Position numbers and translations under genes: made by a program. A stretch of DNA of 64,000 nucleotides from Asterias rubens (taxonomy: Eukaryota > Echinodermata > Asteroidea > Forcipulatida > Asteriidae), in contig NC_047065.1 in NCBI RefSeq assembly GCF_902459465.1, positions 20,349,828-20,413,827 of the forward strand. The letters are read 5' to 3'. Within the stretch, counting starts at the first letter, position 1. Every line of letters starts with the position of its first letter. Shown here piece by piece: positions 56,603 to 64,000 of this stretch. Under the pieces are notes generated by a model that ran no database searches, had not been told where the DNA came from, and saw only the letters and a list, made by a program, of their open reading frames with translations.

Positions 56603-57628
56603 GAAAACAATGCAGAACTGCCTACATGTACATTACAATGTATTTGAAGTCAGACTTTTGAACAAATGAAGGTGACCAAGAACAGTTATCATTCTTAATA
56701 CCTTCCCAAATCAAATAATTGTACAAGCATACACGTTTGATGGTTATGATGATGTATCATCGGCTGTGGCTTGAAGCATAGTATGTCCTTAGCAACAGCC
56801 AGAGTCACGGTCACCAATTTAAACACAGCCAAGTTGACACTTTAAACACAGCCAATCATCATCTTCATCAAAATGCAACTCACAGATGTTTGAAACATGC
56901 CCTGCAATGTTGTTATGACTTTGAAAGAAATACTCCCGTGTAATAATAACACAAAAAAGAGTAAGTTTGTCAGTGCAAAAAATTAGTCTAAATGTGAAGA
57001 TCTTTTCATCACTAATTCAATGTACATCAGTGCGAAGAATATCACCAAATGGTGTACAATTTGTGGTGCACACTTCACTACTTGGTTACAGCCCTACGTT
57101 CCGAAACCCTGAAGTTCCAACACCGCTAAAAATGTATGTTCCTAGTCCTAACCCGAACCCTAATCCTCATCCTCACCCTTTCTGCTTTACCGGCTAGGCT
57201 TCGAATTGAAGATACCCAAGCCTATGTTCGTATGGACTGTGAAAGGGGTAACCCTGTTTCAGCCCTAGGAGTAGGTGGCAATGGCCTCTGGAAAAAATAA
57301 TTGTAGCCCACACCTCGAAGTGGCCTTCAGGCCTTGTGTGTCTGGCGACTTGCATTAAAAAAAGAAATTAAAAATGTTTTCACGAGGGTTTATTGGAACA
57401 TAGGGGTGTTGGAACATATAGGTGTCGGAAAATAGAGCAGTTATCCCACTACACAATTTGCTGTTCAGATATGAATTTTTGCTTTTCAGCAACATGCAGA
57501 CTAGACTGTTCTGTGTGTATTCAAGCAATTGTTTTGGGGGCCTAATTAAGGGAAAATATTTAGATCATTCCCTTATGAAAGCATGTGTGCATTGGCCACA
57601 CAGGGTTAACAAAAAATGGTTTTAATCA

Positions 57629-57873
57629 GGGCCCAATTTCATAGAGCTGCTTAAGCACAACAATTTGCTTAAGCAAAAAATTCATTGCTTAGTAAAATCA
57701 GATTACCGGCCAAGACTCCACTCAATTGATATGCTAAGTAAACAACAGCTAAATACTAGTCATAAGCAATGTATATGGCATGAAATTTTGGCCAGTAACA
57801 TGTGTAAAATAAGCGAGCTATTTTCGTGCTTAAGCAAATTTTTTGCTTAAGCAGCTCTATGAAATTGGCCCCT
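57629..57873. repeat. Family E foldback, best copy
   Basis: GGGCCCAATTTCATAGAGCT then GCTTAAGCACAACAATTTGC at the left; inverted TTTTGCTTAAGCAGCTCTAT then GAAATTGGCCCC at the right. Noncoding. Confidence 0.9.
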
Positions 57874-58975
57874 GCTCTCCAAACTTGCAGGGTCTCTTAA
57901 CTGTTACAACGTTGTGTATGTAACTTTATTGCATTATTGCACAGACATAATGTCAATAAAACATCATGTATAAGGTCAGGTGGTCTAGAGTCACATGACA
58001 CAATAGAGTGCGATGTATGACAGTTCAACCGCTAACTGAAGTTAACCTTTGAGGACATTTGCTCCAGATTGTGAAACGTTTTTCAGTAGTTTTTCCCAAA
58101 TTTTGTGGCAATTTGGCGTGTGACTGGTTTCTGGTAAACAAAATATTTCTGTACTAAGCATCATGTTTAGCTTACCAATCTAGCCTATTCCAGGTAGTCA
58201 CTCTAAGTTAGCAGCTCAACTCTTTTGTAGTGCTTTGATACAAAACAATCTGCTTTTCCAGTTGGGTTCGTTGTGGAGATTTTAATCGAAGGAAATTCAG
58301 ATAAAGGGACAACTTTGAAAACGCAGTAATGATATTACAATAAATAGACAAATTAAAAGTAAGAAATTTGTGTGTGTGTGTAAAGCAACACGACACTGCA
58401 TAACATTATTTTCAACACATGATTTCAAGTCAACTTGCATTTTAAATTAATTATAGGGTTGAATATATAGATCCCCAAATTGCACTTCTTCCTCCAATAA
58501 AATACCAAAGTTTTTTTATGTTGAAAACAAACAAAAAAGGAAAATGTACACAAAATTCTGACCTCAAAATCTTTAAAATCAGGTTACAACCCTAGAAAGT
58601 GGCAACAATTATGGGTGTATCCTAAATTATACAGAGTACTGTTAGTCGCTTGTTGCGTGGACATGTCTATAAAAAAAAAAATGAAATTAACAAAAACAAA
58701 ACAAAAACTCCAAATGTCAAATTTAACAAGTATAAATCAATACAAACACAACCTATGCACAGCGTCATAATTTAATGTTATTCCACGAATAACAATAAAT
58801 AAATCAAAAACAGATAAAAGAAAACTGGACAAATAGTTCATAAAAGACTTATCAAATATTTACAGTCATTTTCAAAATGGCCCCGTGATTATAAATAATT
58901 TTTTTTTTTTTAAGTTTGCATTTTCTTTTGTAGTGTGTGCTTGCTATGATGATGGCCCCGTACCATGGATAAGTG

Positions 58976-59074
58976 TTACTTTCTCATGTTGTGTATGTAT
59001 TTCTGTAGATGGTGAAGATCCCTGAGGTACGCCTCTTGTTCACGTTGCATCGTGTGTTTCCTCTCCATCATGTC
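58976..59074 (-). CDS. GSE1: GSE1 last exon
   Basis: Encodes DMMERKHTMQREQEAYLRDL to HNMRK-TAA, the end of the coiled coil. Acceptor TTCCCCATGCAG. Confidence 0.9.
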   Translation of the reverse strand, partial: DMMERKHTMQREQEAYLRDLHHLQKYIHNMRK

Positions 59075-62000
59075 CTGCATGGGGAAGAACAAAAGTACAA
59101 AAAGATACGATGAATTTCAACCCTGGAATTGCATCTTTGAGAGGGCAAGAAAAAATCCAAAAAGACGCGATGAATTCAAGCCAGGAATTCTTTGAGAGGG
59201 CAGCGCCATTTTCATTTTGCAAAGGGCACTTCCAAATATGGAAAATCTTTAAATCTATTCGTGCTACACGAAGTGTGGGCCTTTGGACCATACTGCTTAC
59301 CGAAAGTGTCCAATGGCTTTAAAGGAACGTTACAGAATTGGTAAAAAACAAAAATCGTGAAGATCACAGATTTACATAAAACTAACAAGGTCTAATGATG
59401 ATGGTAGTAGAAATCATCCCTTAAAATATTTCTGTCTGAAATGTCATTTTTGATGAGAAATAAATAATCTATTTTCGCGTTTGGAGTTAATTGCTCAGAG
59501 AGCGTTTTATTCATTTTTGTTTTGACATAGATGCAATGCAAAACTTGTTATCGGTTTTTCACTATTCACTCGTGACCAAGATGGCAGATCGATCTTGGAC
59601 TTCAACAGGCTTGTCAGTTTATGTATATGGTGAACTACATAAAGTGCTTAAACTGCCAGCAACCTTTTTGCTAGCAAAACAAATTCTGTAATGTTCCTTT
59701 AAGCAGATTTTACGTCAGCATTGGTCTGGAGTGCTATTCTTGGTGATAAAGCAACGTTTCCGAGAAAGGTAATGAGTTTATGTGTTAACACTTACAGCCA
59801 TCTTGAGTCTGAGCTGATCAGCTGTACTGCTTAACTCTCCATTGCATAACCTCAGTCTTCCTTGCTGATCTAGTAACACACTCTTCTCTAGTTCTTGCTC
59901 TGTTATAACCAAGAAAGGAACCATGCTCTTACTCATAATGAAACAATGATCAGAGCTCCACATTAACACTAAGACCCATACCAGTACCTAATTTTATGGC
60001 TTCGCTTTAAACCGCCGAATTCCGCGCTTAGGATCATCATTCTAGGCTTGCACGGCAAGTGCCAAATTTCACCACTAGCTGGGTAAGCAAAGAATGCCTA
60101 GTGACGTAAAGTACGGACCAAAGTTCCCAGCTAAGCACGTAAGCACAGAATTCGCTGCTTCCACAACCGCCAATTCTTTGTATGGTAAGCAGAGCCATGA
60201 AGTTGTTATAGCACAGGGCCAATGACATCGTGACCGGACAAGCCCTGGGGTTGATTTCACAAACAGTTAGGACTCGTCTTATCTCGAGTTAGGACGAGTT
60301 AGGATTTATCTTAAGGTCTGCATGCTACATTGCAGGGTTGGGAGCGTCCAAAGTCCTATGATTAGTCTAAGGTTAGGAAGAGTTTTTTATGAAATCAACG
60401 GCTGTGGTCTAGCATTTTAAAATTAACCAATAACTCATTGTGTGGTTTCTTTGTCAAAAAATAATAAATCTGATATGTCTTTCAGTTCAGTTGAGTATAC
60501 TCGAAGTAGCATGACAAATAATTATTGGGGGAGAGTACGCAGGGAATGATTATTATGGTTTGGAAGGTGTGGTGTAGGGAGAAACTATAAATAAATAGTC
60601 AACTTGTGTAAATCCAATATGTAAATCTCTTTTGTGGGAGTGTTGGCTCTGAAGACGAGCAGAGTGTTCGAATCATCGAGACCACACCGGCTCTTTTTAG
60701 AGCCAACACTCCCACAAAAGAGATTTACGTGGTTGTACCCAAAAGTTTACTATTTATTTATACTTTCATCCTAAGGGAATTGTTGTTAATAAACTGTCAA
60801 CAGTTTAAAGTAAAACATTAACAGTTGTTGTTATCACAATGTATAAGCACTTTTAACAAAAAGTAGAAATGAATCTACCTCTAGTGTATCTCTGAAAAGA
60901 ATCCATCACGGTCTCTACCCCTGGCCATTGGAATTGTCCCTTAGAGCACACTGCAGCATTACTTCGAGGAACAGCGCCCTCATTGTTTGTCAGGCTAACA
61001 AGCCTGTCGCGTCGTGTCGTCTCCGTCTGAGCAGAGTTGTTCTGCGAGCTGGTGCCGACTCGTTGGTGGGCCATAGACTCCTGCGTCGTCCGCAAGACAG
61101 ACTGATGAAACTCTTGGGCAAACCCTTCAAACTGGGACGGTTTGCCTACACGCGACGAAAGCAGGGCAGCTGCCGAATAGGGCAAGATCCCACCACCCTG
61201 TGATTCCGAGGTACTCTTACAGTGGGGCAGGTTTCCCCTCTCATTCACAGTGAGCGGTTCCTGTTTGATGTCCTTGTCACATATAGGCCTACCCTTAGAG
61301 GGTGGTACCATTTTCTCCGGGGATGTTTGCCGAGGCAGAATGCTCCCGCTACTGGATAATGTCCTGTCATTTTGTACATGGGATTGTTGTTGTCCTGGAG
61401 ATGATGCGGCCAAATGATTTGGGAAAGTCTCTCCCACAGCTGACTTGCATTGGTTAGCTTCCAAGTTTTCTACTTTCAAGTCATTACCTAAATAAACCAA
61501 AATGCACACAAAATTATATGTTAACATCAGGCATGATACTTGGCTTTTGGAAAAGGTTAGGGAAAAAGGGCACAAGGGCCGACCTACTTGTTCATATGGT
61601 GCATGGTTCCGGGATTCAAATGTCAAGGGATTAGAATGCACACTCTGCTGATCAGAAACTCCAGAGACAGAATCTGGTCATCATAGCCATTCGACCACAA
61701 CATGCCACAATGTCAAAGAAAACAAATTGTAAAAAATCCTTACCTGAGTTTTGAGAAGCTGCTGGCGTTTCTGCCGTCTCCGACCCAGCCACCGCTGTCT
61801 CAGAATCTCCTTTGATGATTTTACGAGCCGCTTCAAGTCTCTTGGCCCGTCTGATTCTATTACCCTCAACAGAAACTCTTGCCTTCTCGATCTCTGCAAA
61901 ACAAAAGTTTGCGTTTGAAAGTTTTACTTGGCGCACATGGACTGGTCAGTTGGATCGCAGCAACACTCCGTTGGAATGTACACATTGCCAACGAATATTG

Positions 62001-63868
62001 AATGGTATATTGGTTCCCATAGTTCAGCACAATGTCCTGAGCCGAGGCTTAATACTTTGCCTCCAGGCATGCGTTGGTGCCCTTGAAATGCTCCAGTAGA
62101 AATTTACAATTTCCTCATAGGGTGCCCTTTACCACGGTACGCCTTGGTGTCCTTGTTTCAAAAACGAAGTATACAGGCTTGTGAGCCAGCAGAACATTCA
62201 GGAGTTCAACTGGATTGCCTATGAGAATGTTCTTTCACGCCTGGAATGTGCCCCCCAAGAAACTCCCTTTTAACAAAAAGGATTAAATAACACTAATAAT
62301 AATGATAACTACATGTTGAGACACAATGTAGACAATTTCTTCCCCCCTTGATCATTTAACTTTTTTCAAGACAATTTGAGGCTCAAGAAGTGTTTGAGAA
62401 AAACTCAAGTCCTGCCTAAGTGCATTTAACTTACCTTTCCTCTTATCCCGTCCGACCACGTCTAGCCCAAGGCCACGTAGAAATCTACATTTATGCGGAT
62501 AGTCCAGCTCTCGTTGGAAGTCCTCCTGGCTGAGATTGGCCTGTGGGGGCAGCAGACTTGAAGGTTCAGATGCCGGTCTGCTAATCTTGGACGGTGGCTG
62601 ATCCTCCTTCAGCCAAATCCGCCGCTTCCGTCTCTTCTCGTTATTTAATTCTGGGGGTAGGAAAAAGAATATAACAATAATAACAGCTCTTACTTAGCAC
62701 AATTCCCCCCCAAAATCATGTTCTTCACAAATAAACCAAAACAACACAAGGAATTATAACACACTAGAATAAATAGATTTTGAGATTGCGTTTGAAAGCA
62801 TCAACTATTGGTGAGGATCTTATGGGCTGTGGTAATTGGTTCAAGAGAGTTGGCTCGAACACACTGAACGATCCATCGCCTTTCGTGTTTTACTCTTTGG
62901 AATGGTAAGAAGAGTAACAAGTAAAACAGTGCTAGAAACTTTTGTGGGTATTTTGATTTCGTTCAGAAATATAATAATAAAAGCATGCAACAAATGGTAT
63001 ATTCGTTTAGAATGAAAGCTGAGGAAATGTACCTTCTTTCTTCCCGTGGGTCACCAGTCCCATGACCTCAAAAAAGTTGGTCTTCTTCTCCGACTTGTCC
63101 AACGTCAGACAAGACTTGTTGACGATTCGATGCATTCTCTTACGATATCGTTCTCTCTTGATGACAGTCTCTTCTTCACTATCCGTCTCACTCTCACTGG
63201 AGATGTAAATACCATTCGCTCGAGTCTCAATCCTCTTCCGGCCCTCTAGGTCCAGTTTTGAAACCACTGGTTCCCCGGTTTCGTTTAATTGCACCCTTGG
63301 TTGGTCCCCGCTGTGGTTGTGCAACTCATGCACCTGCTGGTTACGGAAAAACTCCTGCAGATGGTGATAGTTTGACTCAGCGTGCGGCCGATCGTAGTCG
63401 TACTGACTCAGATGCAGCGCTTTGCTGGGGGCAGCAGGAGCCGGGGGTCCGTGGCTGTTGGTGAGGATACGCGCCTCGCGGTTAAACTCCCTCGTGTGGT
63501 TGCTGTTGGCATGCGGACTCTGTACACGGTTACTCATGATGGCGCGCTGCTGCTCATACCAAGCTTTGTCAGCTGTGCTGGATGTTTTCGCTGCCGTTGG
63601 CGCCGGAGCAGAGGGCTGTGACCCCGACGATTTAGTATCGTTCAGTAATATCCTGTCCACATTGTTGAGTCGCTCGTATTCGTATTGCGACGGAATGGCA
63701 TGGTCCTGGCTCACAGGCCGATGGTTGTTAAAAAGTTTATGGCGGTAAATGTCCTCCTGAGTTGGTCGTACCGGGGACACTAGAGGGGGTGGTCTGTTGC
63801 TATGGTGATGGTCCCCTCTACTGATCTGGTTACGCTGTTCTCTTATGAGACTGCGCTCCTTTTCATGC
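58976..63868 (-). CDS. GSE1: GSE1 coiled-coil protein, C-terminal 670 residues (5' part outside window)
   Basis: GSE1 (KIAA0182) is a nuclear subunit of LSD1-CoREST-HDAC histone demethylase/deacetylase complexes in vertebrates. Six GT-AG exons (63868-63033, 62650-62435, 61893-61744, 61487-60879, 59899-59796, 59074-58976) join in frame to 670 residues plus TAA. Conserved landmarks, counted from the first codon here: NFFEVMGLVTHGKKEE at about 263-280 and CRFLRGLGL at about 335, the two hydrophobic 'FL..(L/M)GL' motifs of the family; FAQEFHQSVLRTTQE at about 530; PGVETVMDSFQRYTREQELE at about 590; and a C-terminal coiled coil to the end. DIKQEP fits a SUMO site. The N-terminal coiled coil and upstream exons lie beyond 64,000. 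Identification rests on remembered family motifs, without a search. Confidence 0.87.
59130..59260 (+). repeat. Interspersed repeat family G, copy 5
   Basis: TTTGAGAGGGCA occurs twice (about 59,130 and 59,188), then CATTTTCATTTTGCAAAGGG and CACTTCCAAATATGG. It lies in GSE1 intron E and runs into a family B MITE end. Confidence 0.65.
59266..59323. mobile_element. MITE family B, terminal fragment
   Basis: ACACGAAGTGTGGGCC and CCGAAAGTGTCCAATGGCTT TAA: only one end of the element, joined through TTTAA to the family C element that follows. Confidence 0.75.
59320..59702. mobile_element. MITE family C (GSE1 intron E)
   Basis: Begins TTAAAGGAACGTTACAGAAT and ends in the inverted form ATTCTGTAATGTTCCTTTAA. 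TTAA lies at both edges, about 380 bp, noncoding. It is a separate family from A and B although the termini start alike. Confidence 0.88.
59796..59899 (-). CDS. GSE1: GSE1 penultimate exon
   Basis: EQELEKSVLLDQQGRLRLCN through TADQLRLKMA, heptad-rich coiled coil. Phase 1 in, phase 0 out. Confidence 0.88.
60003..60225. repeat. Family E-related repeat, long form (GSE1 intron D)
   Basis: CACGGCAAGTGCCAAATTTC and GTAAGCAAAGAATGCCTAGT match 24,592-24,835; ends GTAAGCAGAGCCATGAAGTT. Confidence 0.65.
60245..60410. repeat. Foldback repeat family F, copy 3 (GSE1 intron D)
   Basis: GGTTGATTTCACAAACAGTT at the left, inverted TTTTTTATGAAATCAAC at the right, with AGGACTCGTCTTATCTCGAG inside. Confidence 0.7.
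60621..60728. repeat. Hairpin with perfect 30-bp arms (GSE1 intron D)
   Basis: Arms 60621-60650 (GTAAATCTCTTTTGTGGGAG...) and 60699-60728 are exact inverses around a 48-nt loop. The loop starts next to CTGAAGA and contains a small stem CGAGCA/TGTTCG followed by AATC. See findings. Confidence 0.95.
60879..61487 (-). CDS. GSE1: GSE1 exon with FHQSVL motif
   Basis: About 203 residues: Ser/Gln-rich first, then DIKQEPLTV, FEGFAQEFHQSVLRTTQ and WPGVETVMDSFQRYTR. Phase 1 at both ends, 609 bp. Confidence 0.9.
61744..61893 (-). CDS. GSE1: GSE1 basic helix exon
   Basis: EIEKARVSVEGNRIRRAKRL then AARKIIKG: a basic helix continuing from the second FL motif, as in vertebrate GSE1. Phase 1 at both ends, 150 bp. 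Acceptor CTTTTGTTTTGCAG. Confidence 0.87.
62435..62650 (-). CDS. GSE1: GSE1 exon with second FL motif
   Basis: ELNNEKRRKRRIWLKED, then QRELDYPHKCRFLRGLGLDV. Phase 1 at both ends, 216 bp. Confidence 0.9.
63033..63868 (-). CDS. GSE1: GSE1 large exon (most upstream in window)
   Basis: About 278 residues starting HEKERSLIREQRNQ, the end of a charged helix likely belonging to the N-terminal coiled coil. His/Ser/Pro-rich sequence follows, then acidic SSESETDSEEE, and finally LDKSEKKTNFFEVMGL. The acceptor TTTCTTATGCAG at 63869 shows that further 5' exons lie outside. Confidence 0.88.
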
Positions 63869-64000
63869 CTGCATAAGAAAGTTTCAGAAATTTAGTTTGC
63901 AGTGCATAGAAAAACACCAAGTTGTTAATGAAAAGAAGACCAAGATGGAGACATGTTGATAGTGGTATATTAAAAAGCCAAGCGACTCTGGCTACAGCTG

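Larger units (their letters stand above)
53295..58975. other. Spacer between convergent GINS2 and GSE1
   Basis: No gene was supported. The 3'UTRs of both genes lie here. ATTAAA at 53,651 and AATAAA at 54,271 are possible GINS2 signals. It contains a TA-rich microsatellite (about 54,510-54,537), a 38-bp near-duplication (54,009-54,085), a 31-bp tandem repeat (56,239-56,310) and several family E foldbacks. A 202-codon minus-strand open frame (53,739-54,347) has no recognisable domain. Confidence 0.55.

Noticed and set aside
57142-57182. Telomere-like CCTAACCCGAACCCTAATCC stretch
   Set aside because: Only a few irregular units, not tandem TTAGGG repeats; a low-complexity patch.

Overview
The window is animal nuclear DNA: intron-rich genes with GT-AG splice sites, AT-rich spacers and dense short foldback repeats. 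The best-conserved proteins look deuterostome, and the repeat flavour (several TTAA-flanked MITE families and a 'GGGCCCAATTTCATAGAGCTGCTTA' type foldback) fits an echinoderm, most likely a sea star. The taxon is inferred from recognition, not from a search. No tRNA, rRNA, CRISPR array or bacterial-type operon was found.

Layout. Positions 1-13,198 hold no confident coding gene. They contain interspersed repeats, a 37-bp tandem array (about 7.79-8.01 kb), a cluster of three abutting MITEs (6.3-7.3 kb) and two GC-richer patches (2.6-2.8 and 10.7-10.9 kb) that could be promoters or 5' exons of the next gene. From 13,199 to 22,783 (+) lies a very large C2H2 zinc-finger gene: a 5'UTR plus 533-codon exon, then a 6.9-kb exon, 2,843 residues in all with nine fingers. 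From 28,431 to 29,718 (+) is a two-exon gene for a 304-residue protein with a Pipsqueak-type helix-turn-helix and a CENP-B/Tigger-type DNA-binding domain but no transposase core. It looks like a domesticated transposon DNA-binding protein.

From 34,150 to 50,224 (-) is anillin (ANLN), resolved here into 17 coding exons (1,128 codons) whose phases all agree. Head to head with it, 511 bp away, is GINS2/PSF2 (+, 50,736-53,294, four exons, 185 codons). Their shared upstream region is a natural bidirectional promoter for two proliferation genes (DNA replication and cytokinesis). From 58,976 to the right edge (-) are the last six exons of GSE1, a coiled-coil subunit of LSD1-CoREST-HDAC complexes. 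Its 5' part lies beyond 64,000. GINS2 and GSE1 converge across about 5.7 kb of repeat-bearing spacer.

Repeats. The dominant family (A, eight copies, about 4.5% of the window) has about 26-bp terminal inverted repeats, TTAA ends and a central palindrome. A second family (B) shares its terminal motif and one internal module. Two further foldback families (C, D) also begin TTAAAGG. Other families recur in introns and spacers, and several long hairpins lie in introns of ANLN, GINS2 and GSE1.
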